DNA of 64,000 bases. Source: Medicago truncatula. Taxonomy: Eukaryota > Streptophyta > Magnoliopsida > Fabales > Fabaceae. Shown one piece after another: positions 22,296 through 35,000 of the stretch (the first letter of the stretch is position 1; each line of letters starts with the position of its first letter). The position numbers were made by a program, and so were the translations under genes. The notes beneath the pieces were generated by a model. It did no database searches. It was not told the origin of the DNA and worked only from the letters and a program-made list of their open reading frames with translations. The stretch covers positions 35,708,755-35,772,754 of the forward strand of contig NC_053048.1 in assembly GCF_003473485.1 (NCBI RefSeq), given 5' to 3'.

Positions 22296-22800
22296 GGTCC
22301 GTCATGTCTTTACTTTCGCCACTCGTCGGCAATCATGTCTTTACTTTCGCCACTCGTCGGCAGTCATGTCTTTACTTTCGCCACTCGTCGGCAAATCATA
22401 TCTTTACTTTCGCCACTCGTCGGCAAATCATGTCTTTACTTTCGCCACTCGTCGGCAAATCACGTCGGCCAATCATGTCTTTACTTTCGCCACTCGTCGG
22501 CAAATCATGTCTTTACTTTCGCCACACGTCGGCCAATCATGTCTTTACTTTCGCCACTCGTCGGCAGTCATGTCTTTACTTTCGCCACTCGTCGGCCCGT
22601 CATGTCTTTAATTTAGCCACTCGTCGGCCCGTCATGTCTTTACTTTAGCCACTCATCGGCCCGTCATGTCTTTACTTTAGCCGGCCCGTCATGTCTTTAC
22701 TTTAGCCACTCGTCGGCCCGTCATGTCTTTAATTCCGCCACTCGTCGGCCCGTCATGTCTTTAATTCCGCCACCCGTCGTTTAACCACGTCTTTATCTCA
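22296..22800 (+). repeat. Minisatellite of about 31-bp units in the element's 3' region
   Basis: About 15 or 16 tandem units of the form tcatgtctttactttcgcc + actcgtcggca. Early units carry ttcgcc with aa or ag joins, later units carry ttagcc and cccg joins, and the last units are ttccgcc, so variants are clustered along the array. One unit is shortened (near 22680) and one has a 10-bp insertion (cacgtcggcc, near 22462). Open frames across the array (repeating MSLLSPLVG) are by-products of the 31-bp period. Confidence 0.9.
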
Positions 22801-23050
22801 CTACTCGGCAGATAATTTTGTCCTTACCTTTAAAATAATGTTAACAAACATTATCATTTATTCCCCAGTCAGTCTTTATTCGTCATTCACATTCAGGTCA
22901 GCATCATATTTAGTCATACCATCACATGCATAAGCATCGCATCTGTGGCACTTCAAACGGTCCAAAATCGGCGTTTTTATATATTTAAGTCTCTCCGACC
23001 CTTTGGTTTAAAAAGTATTCTCTTTTAAAACCTTTGTGACGAAGAAACTT

Positions 23051-23063
23051 AAATAGGGGCATC
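23051..23063 (+). other. Polypurine-tract-like site before the 3' LTR
   Basis: aaataggggcatc directly abuts the 3' LTR start TGTCATACC, the position expected for plus-strand priming. It is interrupted by pyrimidines, as often in Ogre elements. Confidence 0.45.
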
Positions 23064-25838
23064 TGTCATACCCCAATTTTGGACCGTTTAAGATCGTTTG
23101 TCCGTATTTTAAAATGGTTCACGTTCCCTTTTATTCGTTTTTTTACCATTTAAAATTCGTGTTTCTTGTCTTTAGTCATTCAAAAAGTTTTTATTTTACA
23201 TTTAAATCAACGTTTGCATTTCACAACAATTAAAACCGTCTCACTTTCATTTTTATGACGCATTTTTTGTTATATAGTCTTTTTAATCGTAACGGTCATG
23301 TCAAAAAAAAAAAGAGAAGGTCTAACCGTATTTTAAAAGTCGCGTCTTTTTTTATTTTTATCATTTCAAACAAAATTTCGGCAGGGAGGTTACTTTGAAG
23401 TACCTCATTTGGTTCCGAAGGGACATTGTTTTTATTTTTATTTAATCTTCATCTTTATTTTTATTTTTATTTTTTATTTATTTTATTTTCAAGAAAAAAG
23501 AGAAGACAGTCACGTAAGTGACTTTGGTCTTTCTTCTTCTTCTTCTTTTTTTTATTTGTTTATTTTTTATTTTTATTATTTTTGCTTTTTTTTTTGTTGT
23601 TTATTTTTATTTTTTGTCAAGTCTTTTTCTCCAAGTCTCAGCTACAAGGGTAATTTGGTCATTTCAATGTATCAGAGACAAACCCTAATATTTTACTATA
23701 AATGGCCTGTCAGTGCACTGTTCACGAGGTCAGAGAAAGTCAGTCACAATAATCAGCAATCACACTCATAAACAATCTCCAATTTTCTCTCTCCAAAATT
23801 TTGGATCAAAACCCAAAATTTCATGAACTCATATGAACAATATCAAGAACACATGAACCTCAATCATTTCCAGAAACACACAATAACAACATAAACACCT
23901 CAAATCAATACAAGTCCGAACCCAACAACACAAATCCGGATCTATATCACTACAAATCCAAATCATACAACAACCACAATAGCTCAGAAGCTAATAACCA
24001 TAACAAATCCGAATCGCATAACAACAACAGCTCAGAATACCACAACAAACACGGCAACAGCTTAGAAGCTCAGATCGGACCAGAAACGACAACAACAAAG
24101 CAAAAAGAGGTAAAAAAATTTCAAATCTTCATTTGTAGATCTAGCTCAAATCTCTCTACCCTTTTAAAAAATAACACCGGATTTGTATAGAGGAGAAGGA
24201 GAAGAAGCTTTTGATGTAAAAAAATTTCAAAAAAAATAAAATAAAAAAAAGCTCCGACGCGGCGGCGCTATGGCCGACCACCGCGTCGGAGCAGCTCCGG
24301 CCACCGCCTTCCTCCTTCTTCTCCGATCTGTCATTTGTAGTGAGAAGGGAGAGCTTCTCTCTCTAAAATAAACTTAGAGAGAGAAGTGTTTTGGATTTGT
24401 TTTGTTTTTTTGTTAAAATTGCTTTTATAGTGCTTTCTTTTTTGCCGGATCACACGCGCGCGTATTCACAACCTTACGATGCTCCATCGCGTTAGTAGCC
24501 ATCAGATCTGGATCGTTCCTTGATCTGACGGCTACTGTATGATCTGTCTTTAAATCCTGTATGTGTTCCGCTGGATGGACTGTGGTGTGTTTTCTGTTTG
24601 AACCGTCAGATCGTTGATCTGACGGTCGCTGTGCTTTCTGTGATTTCCTTCCTTTGTTCTGTTTATTTTTAAAACCGTTGGATCTTAGATCCTATGGCTG
24701 TGATGAGATCTTGGGATTCAGATTTGGACCTCTGGATTCATCCAACGGTCCAGATTAAATCCTGCTGAGCCAATTTTGTATTTTCTTTTTTTTAGTTGTT
24801 CTTTATCATTTTTAAATACTTTTTACATTTTTTTTTACATTTTAATGTTTTTAAAAATTCCAAAAATATTGTTCTTATCATCTTAATTTTCTCTAATTTT
24901 AAAAATCCATCCTATTTGTTTTCTTTTAAATTTTTTTTTTATTTATTTCTTATATGATGATCTTAATTGTTGCTTGTCTTAATTCCTTGTTTTTTATTAC
25001 TTATGTCTCATTCACCATGATATTTCTTATGTTACTAACGATTTAATTTTTGTCTTGAATCATAGCATGTACATTTAATTTTCTCATCATTTTATTTTGT
25101 CATTGACTTAGTGTGTATAAATAGGAAATTGATGTAAGTTTTATTTCTTACATTTTATTTTGGCATAAAGGCCTTAGGGTTGTATTTAGGAATTGATGTA
25201 ATAATGTAGGTAACACAAGCACCGACACTTGCACCGACACTACCACAATATATTTACCGCTTTCCGCTCGTTCTTTTTACGACGCTACGTTAGTTTTCAC
25301 CGTTAGTTTAGAAAAACCATTTTCTCAAAAAATCAAATATGCACAACTTCAAAATCATTTTCTTAATAACATTTTTCCTTTATTTTCTTAATCAAACTCT
25401 CAATCAATTTTAATTCAACTTCAATCATTTTCAAAATTTAAAATCAATCAACCTCACTCATTTTTTTATCTCATGCCTTGAGGCCTCTTTCTCTTCTTAA
25501 AACCCATTTTCAAAAATCTTAAAATCAACCTAACCCACCAAAGAAATTTTTGTGTGGAACTACGTCGGTTTTGATCCCTTTCCCAAAAAGGGTACGTAGG
25601 CAGAGGACTTATCCTTCCAAATCAAATAAAAATAACCAAAAACATACTTCTTCTCCCTCCATTCTTTCACTTAGATTTTAGGTAATAATTTTTCAAGTAA
25701 GCCAAATGAATTTAGCACAAGATAATCTAGGTAAGCGGTTCGTTCGGAGTACCGAAGTCGTTTAGGGTGCTTAACACCTTCCCTATTCGAAACCAACCCC
25801 CGAATCCAAAGTCTCGACAAGGGTTTTTACTCATTTTT
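23064..25838 (+). repeat. 3' LTR of the Ogre-like element, truncated
   Basis: Near-identical to 14642-17402. Homology stops inside a T-run at about 25838; the last 86 bp or so of the LTR are missing and unrelated sequence (ggtaggcgaaagtgatgctc) follows. No target duplication can therefore be confirmed for the element. Confidence 0.85.
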
Positions 25839-28800
25839 TTGGTAGGCGAAAGTGATGCTCGCCTAATGATGTAGTATTTTTCTATCAATCAAAAGTAAGT
25901 ATTTTTGTGTATATCGTCACCACAAGGACTAGCGCGATATTCAAGCCATTCAACAATCAATATTGTTTTAAGTGTATGAATTTAAAACGTGTGTTTGTGT
26001 AAACTATATAAACTATTTGACATAAAATAAATAGAGAAAAAAATATGGTCATTTCGCTTGGGGTCAGAGACACTCAACCAAGCGTAACAACTGCATTCTC
26101 ACGATCAAATTACAGATTCTAGCTTTTTAAACGATATTATCACAATCACTCAACAACATCATCCGTGTCCAAATGATGTCGTGATTTCTAATGGACTATT
26201 CAAAAGTCGATTTCCCAAACTATTAAACAATCACAAAGTCGATCGGATCATTTAATCGATGATTTCTCAATCAATTAATTGATCCAAAAGCATTAAGTTC
26301 TAGATTAAAAGTGATTATCAAATATTAAAAGTGATAACTTAAGATATATTTTTATTCTATTTCTTAGATTCAAAAGTATTTGTCAATATCATTTTGAATT
26401 TCAATAAAGCATTAAATACAAGAATAACAACAATATTGAATAAATAAGCTAGAACCATATATTAAAAGATCAAAAGTTTACATAATGACTTGTTTGAATA
26501 CCTCAAAACCCACAAGGTTAGATGTAGCTACATATGTCTATGCAAGCTTGGCAAATGATGAAAGAAAGATGAAGATTCCATGTCTAGACTCATGATGTCT
26601 CAACAAATCTTGAATAGAATCTACTCCTAACACCTTACTTTGTGTTTCTCTATAGAAATGCCATCTCTCTAAATAATCAAATCTCCAAAAAATGTGATAC
26701 TACAGCCTACTCTTCCATGGCCGCAAAACGTGAATCCCCCTTTCTTGTTCCAAAACGTGTTTGTTCCTGGTGTGTGTTACTTCTCCATATATATAGTCAC
26801 GAGACCCTACTTTTTAGAATGCTGCTATTCATCCAGCACTTTTCGCTCGCGCTCTACAGCGTTGCCTAAATTATCCATGCGCAAGTTAAGTCACATAGCG
26901 TGTCTTAACTTGCGCACTTTGTATTTTGTGCGCCACTTAAGTAGCGCAGCGTGAGTTAACTCACGCAGCAATTACTTAAGTCGTTTATCAGCAAAACAGA
27001 GACAAAGTTTCTCATTTTTCCAACTTCTCCAAACACGAAAATTTTCCCTCCAAGTGGGATTTTCATAATTCTTGTGCCATTCAAAGCTAATTTCTCCCAC
27101 AATATCAAGTAAGTGATGATTACCCTACTTCATTGCATTTAACTTGTAGAAATTTTAGTTTTTTTTTTTAAGAAATATAACTTTTTTAGGTTTTTATAAA
27201 TTTTGCTTGCATGTTAGTTTTGATAATTGTTAGTGATGAATTAACTTAGGAATTGTTGTTTATAAGTTATTTAGAGTACAATGTGGTATTTTGAGGTACA
27301 ATTCTTATATTTTGAGGTACATCTTATTTTTTATTATCTCTCTCTTTCCTATCATATTAGCATATTTAAATTATAGTGTTAAATATATGTAAAAAAATCA
27401 AAACAACTCCAAACTTTGGAGTTTCTGGATTCATAAATGGTTAATATTGTAAAAATTGTTTTATAGTGTTAAATATTTTCAAACAATTTATTAAAAAAAA
27501 CTACCTTTGACTGTAATCACTTTGTTCAATACTTTTATGAAAAACTATTTGACTACAATCCACTTTGTCAAAGAAAACTTTAAATTATGAAAAACATCCC
27601 GCCGTTGAACATGATAAAATTATGTTTTTCCGAAACGCAGTTTTAGGCTTGCTACAAAAAGAAAACCAATTAGATCATGTTGGAATAAACAACTTAATTA
27701 ACCACTCACAAGTGTTTATCAAATAATGTTAATAAATAATTGTTAGATTAATTTTTCTCATAGGACATCCAATTATTTATCTCTTTGCTCAAAGTAGTTA
27801 AGTTTAGAAAAAAGATATTTGTACAATCATTTTGTGACAATTTTTTGATAATTTTCTCTCTCATACTCACATTATATTCTTACCCTCTCTTCATTGTTTT
27901 TGACCAATGAAAAGAGAGAAAAAGAAGATTGTCAAAAAGGTTGTACAATTTTTTTTTTTTTTAAAAAGGTTATACCAAATGGTTGTTTAAATATCATTGT
28001 TCCTAAGTCTATCCAATCACCACATAAATGTTGAAGTATAAGTTTTTATATAAAGAAGTAGCTGATTTTTTTTAAATAGAGGAGAGAGATATTACCGAAT
28101 TTGATCTCATTATGGATATTATCTAGTTTTGTAGTGTTCAATTAACAAATAAACGCTCATGTTGAGTTTAGTAAGAGATAATAGAATGAAGTTGTCAATG
28201 AATTAGCTAATGTAGTGACATCCTTACATATCTTTTTTTGGTAGTGACATCCATATATATCTTTGATGATATTCCGACATGTATCATGAATTTAATTAAT
28301 AATGAAATGCGATAAAGAACATTTTCTAAAAAAATAATAATATTTTAATGGGTTTTGCTAATCAGGGCAATGGTTAAGAAAGCCAAAAGTAGCATGTTTG
28401 CATTAGTTTCAACAACATTTTGACTTTTAAAAAGTTAAATTTATCACTTTTCACCATTTTCCAATACTATATTTATATTTTTATCCCCTTATCCAATGCC
28501 TCAAGGACAATGGTTAGCATTCTCCTATTTTAATATATATTAATTAGGTTGTCCTCGTGAGCTTTTAACTAAATTGATAAAAAAAATATTGTATAATATA
28601 TGCAGAGCCCAGAGTTCGAACATTGGCCACTATATTTATTTCCTTTAAAAGTAAATTTATAATCATCAAACTTGACCTTAAAAAAAATTAAGCTTAAAAC
28701 ATTATGGGTAGATCATAATTAACTCTAAATGCTAGTATTTTTTTTCTTTGACAAAACTTTGTACAAAGTATTGAACCAATATATTTTTAGCAAATTGGGA

Positions 28801-29017
28801 AATATTTTCATATCAATACTTTTTAAAGTAAACTTCCATATTTACTATTTCCAAAATTAAAAAAGAATATTATATATAATAGAAAAATAATATTATATAT
28901 AATTATTTTTTTAGAGAAAAAAATATAATTATTCTCAATCTCTAATAGACATTAGCACTCCATTGAAGACTTGTTGTATCTGGGTTGAATGTTAGTGAGC
29001 CATTAATTTAGAGCAGG
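25839..29017. other. Gene-free region, probably old transposon fragments
   Basis: No credible gene. 25839-27120 has the look of a non-coding retroelement piece (tandem short palindromes, a TATA-like ccatatatatagtc near 26787) but lacks definable ends. 27120-28750 is AT-rich with A/T runs. At about 28552-28640 there is a decayed tRNA-like SINE (cctcgtgagcttttaact ... gagttcgaacattggcca). From about 28755 onward the sequence is homologous to the upstream region of the first glycosyltransferase copy. Confidence 0.45.
26879..26965. repeat. Cluster of short perfect palindromes
   Basis: A 12-bp stem gcgcaagttaag (26879-26890) pairs with cttaacttgcgc (26904-26915). It is followed by the perfect 16-bp palindrome cgtgagttaactcacg (26950-26965). 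All are built from agttaa and gcgc blocks. Confidence 0.7.
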
Positions 29018-32000
29018 ATGAATAGATTGGTTTTATTGAGCACCATTTTTTTCTTCATCTTTTTTATGATAATAATTGATTGGAACACCTACATCAACCG
29101 GTTTGATCCTGTAAGTTTGTCTTCCATTCCATCATCTTGATCTTTGTCATTGGATTTAATACTTACATCAATCAATATTTCTCTTTTTTTATGCCCACCA
29201 TTTTTTTATATCATGGTTTATCTTTATCGATATATGATGCTCAATATTATTTATTTTTCTTTTTCTATACAAAATGATGGTAGTATGACACCCTCAATGT
29301 ACATGGCACCAATGACATGATCACAGACTAAATTCAAACAAATTAATTTACAAATAATCGACAAAAGTTGGGAGGATCTCCCAAATGAGATTTTTTGTGT
29401 ACGGGATCAAAAAACAATAATCATTTTAATTTTTGTTTTGTTGAGGAAATAATAGTTTTAAACATGTATTCTTCAACTCGTATTTAATAAATATCATAAA
29501 GTTTAAAAGAGTTGGAGTTGAGAGGTTCATTTTAATGTATGTTTAACATGTTTTATTGATTTTGAGTATAATTTATTTTGCCTCTAAAATTAAAATGATT
29601 TAAAGTTAAAATATGAAGTTTTTGATTTTAGGATTGAATTTTGTACTCAAACTTATTATTTAATCCATTTTTATATAAATATGTTCGGTATTACTTATTT
29701 TCCTTCAACTCATTTTAATCCTAAATAATTTTTGTCACTACATAACCAAGCACATGTTAACATAGGAGCCAATTTATCTTTAGGAGAAAACTAGAACCAG
29801 GAGTATAATACACTATTTTTTTTTAGGCTAAATACCTACCCGAGTCCTTTAAGTTTCATATTTGTTTCAGATATATCCTTTAAGTTTCAAAGGTTTTAGA
29901 TAAGTCCTTTTAAGTTTGAAGTTTGTTTAAGATAGGTTCTTTAAGTTTCTAAGGTTTCAGGTAGGTTCTTTGAGTTTCGAGTTTGTTTCAGATAGGTCCT
30001 TTCTATCAACCTCCGTTAAGCTAAAGTTGATTTGATAGAAATGACCAATCCGAAACAAACTCGAAACTTAAAGAACCTATCTGAAACCTTAAAAACTTAA
30101 AGGGCCTATCCGAAACAAACTCGAAACTTAAAGACCTATCTGAAACCTTAGAAACTTAAAGGACCTATCAGAAACAAATGTGAAACTTAAAGGACCCTGG
30201 GAGGTATTTGGTTTTTTTTTTTAATACAATCAAATTTCAAAGAGTAATGTTATATTTTTTCCTTGAGCTGGGAAAATTTAAAGTGATATTAATTATTAAT
30301 TTGTCAAACTTTTTTAATTTTGAAAGGAATTTGTCAAAACTTAGTCGTCACTATTTATTGTAGAGAGAATTTTTTGAAAAAGGAGATAATAAAAGTATAA
30401 GAATATCTAGAAAAAGATAAATAAATTCTAAGTATGTCTAAAAAAACTTATATCGATAATTAAAAAAGAATATATTAGTTTATGAAATTTCGAGCCCTTC
30501 CTCCGCTTTAAAATGAGTGTAATAGTAGCTAGTGACCATATGAGAACTATTCAAGGCAACAATGGTACTTAATAAGAAAAAGTATATTAGCTATCTTTTT
30601 TTAGATAGATTAAATGGTAAATAACCATTGAAAACTCATACACATAAGTGGAGTAGTTGATGTTTGAACTCCAATCATAACATCCGGTCTAATAATTTCC
30701 GCATGGCTATTATCTTTGTTTTAATTATGCATTTTTAAATATATGTGTAAAATCTTTAAAGATAATTATTGTTAGTTGGATGACACATTCATTTTACTTC
30801 TTGTCTTTGATCAGTTCAAAACAAAGAGCACTTCTCTTACCAAAACAACTACAATCATCAATAGACAACAAACACAATTCACACTAAAGTGCTTCAATGG
30901 AAACCCAACACAAACCTGTCCAAACGATCATTCCCCAATTCAAGCATTTCATCAAGATCAAGATCCATCATCATCTACATCAACATGTCCAGAACACTTC
31001 AGATGGATTCATGAAGATTTGGAACCATGGAAGAGTACAGGAATCACAAGGGAAATGGTGGATAGTGGAGAAAACATTTCACAGCTTAGAATTGTGATTA
31101 AACAAGGAAAAGTTTATGTAGAAACTTATGGAGATTCATTTCAAACAAGGGCTACATTTACTGTATGGGGAATAGTACAACTTTTAAGGTTGTACCCTGG
31201 GAGAGTACCAGATTTGGAGCTATTGTTTGAGACTGGTGATAGAGCTGTGGTGGATAAAAAAAGATACGAAGGACCAGAAGCTGTGACACCACCACCTATT
31301 TTTAGTTATTGTGGAAAGAATGAAGCTCTTGACATTGTCTTTCCTGATTGGTCCTATTGGGGTTGGTAAGTCTCCTATATTAAATTACTACTTATTAATG
31401 TGGATTTTTGGAATGTTAATAAGTTTAACAAGGTGCTATACACGATTTTGTTGAAGCATTAAAATGTAGCGTGATGGCGAGTGTATAGGACTAGCAGTCA
31501 ACCGTACCAGCTCGAAAATAGTTTGAGACTCGATTCGGTAATTAATTTGCTGAACTTTGTTCATGAACCAAATGAGACGAACTTGAGTTGAAAATTAAGT
31601 CCGTTAAACAAATGAGTTGAATTTAAACTATATATGGTTCGACTCGTTTGATTCATGAGTCAGCTCGAGATATATATATATATATATATATATTCAAAAA
31701 TCAATTTATTTCTACTGTACTAAATATTCCACATAATTAGGAGGGCTATGATACCCACCTTCTTCATCGGGGAGAAATTATTCAGAAAAAATGATCCAAA
31801 CCAATAGATAAGCACATAGAGAACCCACCAGGAGATTAGGATGACATTTACAAAGCTAAAAGCATGATACAATTAACTATAGAAAGAAAGAATAACGTAA
31901 AAAACATTAAAATAAGGAAAGAGCAATAGCACCTCTCAAACAATAAAGGAAAGAGCAAAAACAAGTAAATTGCAACTTTTTAGTCCCACATCGCCTGAAA

Positions 32001-35000
32001 GTATGTTCTACCTGGCTGCACTATTGTTATAAAAGAAGAGCTTATTCCCGGATGAGAAGAAATAATTAACATCTAAGAACAAAGCGTGGAAATTAAGGAA
32101 AAAGCGCAACTCAAAGCGTTTTTAGTTTTTTTTTATTACCTTGCTAAGGCATATTTTTTACTTCTCTTTTGGTTAGTTTAATTCGAGTTAAGCTTAACTA
32201 AATTCGACTCAACTTAACTCATTTTCAGCTCTACGCCCAATTCTCGTTTTTACTATTCCTATAAGTTTTTCTGTTTTTAATCCCTTTAAATAAAAACTTG
32301 TTTTGATGTTATGTGGATCATATTGAAATTTGTTGTTTTGTTTTAGTCTCTATAACATTTGTCCTATTGGAATTAGTTACGTGGATTATATTGATTTTAA
32401 TCTCTATAATAGATTATATAAGGATTAAAATTGATGTAGTACTCGATGAAAGTTGGCTCAATTGATAAGAAGTTGATGAATTTGTAAGATAAAAAAATCA
32501 ACTTCCACTGTCAATGTGAAGATTCAACACTGCTAGATCAACTCAAGTGAGTGATCCTTAAGTGTAAGTGCTCGTTTGTAACATCCCAGACGACTTTAAG
32601 CATTGCCGACTGACCCTACAAACCAACACGAGTCTTTTCAGCGTGTTTTGTCCTCAGTCACACGCTTACCGGGAAACTTACCGGTAGGTCATCCATCCAA
32701 AGACTACTCCAAGTCAAGCACGCTTAAATGTAGAGTTCTTATGGAATGGATTATCAAAAAGAAGATGCATGTTGTTGATATAGGTAGTACCAAACAATTC
32801 TTGTAAGCCTCCATTCAACCATGTAGTCACATATCTACACGGCCTCAGGATGCCTCTCATTCCGATGTGATTCGGTTTCTGTCGGGAGCCGCTCATTGTC
32901 GTGCCTTGTGCACCGGCGATCACTCCCCTGCCCCCATCAGCCGTGGGTGTTACATCGTTGAGTCTTTAGGATCTTATTCAAGCATAAGCATTTCAAGGAT
33001 GGAAAATATAATGTAAAAATTGCAGACATTTTTTTTTTTTACGATGGAAAAAATTGCAGACATGAAAAATAGATAAATTTAAACCAAAAATGTCTATTGT
33101 GTTTTTTCTTTCTAGGATTTCTATCCTTTCATTCTTCTTTTGAAACACGACAGAGACAAATGCTCAACTTTCTAGTACATAAACCTACCAATTCTGGAAA
33201 TTGAAGTTTTTGTTTTATTTTGTTTGAATTTGAAGGGCTGAGACTAGAATAAAACCATGGGAGAAAGTGTTGAAGGATATACAAGAAAGCAACAAGAAGA
33301 TCAAATGGAAGGATAGGATACCCTATGCTTTTTGGAAAGGAAACTTTTTGTCCAACCCTAGGCATGAGCTTAGGAAATGTAATGTCACAGATCAACATGA
33401 TTGGAATGCTCGTGTATATTCAGTGGTAAATAGTATATAATATGTTAAATAAATAAAATTATCACAATTTGTGAACACTTTATATTAATGAATATTGTTT
33501 GTTTTTAGGACTGGAATGAGGAAATTGATCAAGGGTTTAAGAACACAAAACTAGAAGATCAATGTGCACACAGGTAAGTATCTAAAACATTTTCATGCCT
33601 TTTTTTGTAACTTATTGCTATAATTTTTTTTTTTAATGCTGCATTAAACAAAATATAAGGTTTTTTATCTCAACCGTTAATATGAGATCAGATGGTTTAA
33701 ATTATATAATAACAAAATCAGTTAAGAATTATCTTGATCGTTAATCAAAATGAATGATTGAAATCGATAATTGCGGATGGAGTTACTACAATCAAAATCC
33801 AATATATTCTTTTAGATTTGTCACTCAATAAATTGCTACATTCCTTGTGTTACTCTTTTATGTGAAGGTACAAGATTTATGTGGAAGGGATTTCATGGTC
33901 TGTGAGTGAAAAATATATAATAGCATGTGATTCAATGACATTGTTCATAAAGCCAAGATATTATGATTTCTTTACAAGAAGCCTAGTACCTTATAAGCAC
34001 TACTGGCCCATCAACAAGCAAAACATGTGTCAAGATATTAAGTATGCTGTTGATTGGGGCAATACACATCCAGAGAAGGTAATCCCTATATTCCTTTCCC
34101 GTAATACTATAGTAATTGCTGTTATAAAATCTCAATATATGCCTCAGAAGTATAGTTCAAACGATAAAAGATTGGATAAACATTTGATATTCTGGGACTT
34201 GAGTTTGAACTTTCGATTTCTCCCTTCTTTACACTTTGTATCTGTGTGAAATCCACCACTAAACTATTTGAAACCAAGAAAATGTCAATATATGATATTT
34301 TTGGACAAATAACACTTTCCATCTTTGACACTTAAGAGAAGATTAAATTACACTTTTGTCTCCATGAGTAAATTACAACTATCTCTCAAATAATTTGTTT
34401 TCTATCTTTACAATTTTAAGAATCACCACAAGTAATAACCTTGAATATTTTATTATTAATTTTAACAATTTCAAAGATAAAATAAAGTTCTATATACCTA
34501 TTTTATATGTGTGAAACAATGTTCAAATCCTTATTTTATTTGTGTTGATAGATGAATTCAAAACTATACGTTGTTCAATTCATGCTAGGAGTTCAGCTTG
34601 AAATAGAGGAAATTATGTGTACAAATTTTTTGATTATATTAAAATTGATTAAAATGTAAAATTTCAGCAAATATGAAATTGTAGGTTTTGATTTGTATAA
34701 GAGAAAAAAAAAATTGTAATTCAAACCTCTCTTACAAAAGAAGAGTGTGGTTTTCTCTCTATGTTTTTTAATAAAATATGCTCTTGGAATTGTGACAAAA
34801 TCAATATTTGAAGAAAACCCTATTTATTTGCTTCATAATTATTTTTATTGTGGCTGAGTTTTTTTAATGCATAATTCAACAGGCACAAGAGATTGGCAGA
34901 GAAGGTACAAGGTTCGTTGAAGAGAACGTAAATATGAAATTGGTGTATGATTATATGTTACATCTATTGACTGAATATGCAAATCTCATAAGATTTGAAC

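Larger units (their letters stand above)
14642..25838 (+). mobile_element. Ogre-like (Ty3/gypsy, Tat clade) LTR retrotransposon, internally deleted
   Basis: Two near-identical direct repeats of about 2.8 kb begin tgtcataccccaattttgg at 14642 and 23064. The first is followed by a primer-binding site of the tRNA-Arg type seen in Ogre elements (tggcgacttcactgggg, 17492). Very long LTRs, a long leader before gag, a gag start of the MQTLVQTGKMDRLEQEVHEL type and repeat-rich DNA 3' of pol are all Ogre/Tat features. Only about 5.6 kb lies between the LTRs and pol is mostly gone, so it cannot move on its own. The 3' LTR lacks its last 86 bp or so. It separates the two glycosyltransferase genes. Few LTR differences imply a recent insertion. 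Confidence 0.88.

Noticed and set aside
22086-22648. Three overlapping open frames of 81-176 codons
   Set aside because: They arise from the 31-bp minisatellite read in three frames (repeating MSLLSPLVG / CLYFRHSSA); no start context, family or constraint.
22296-22800. CRISPR-like repeat array
   Set aside because: Units abut each other with no unique spacers, inside a plant retrotransposon; it is a minisatellite.
32660-32745. Functional 5S rRNA gene
   Set aside because: Only the promoter half of 5S is similar, with substitutions, and it lies within an LTR with a 5-bp TSD.
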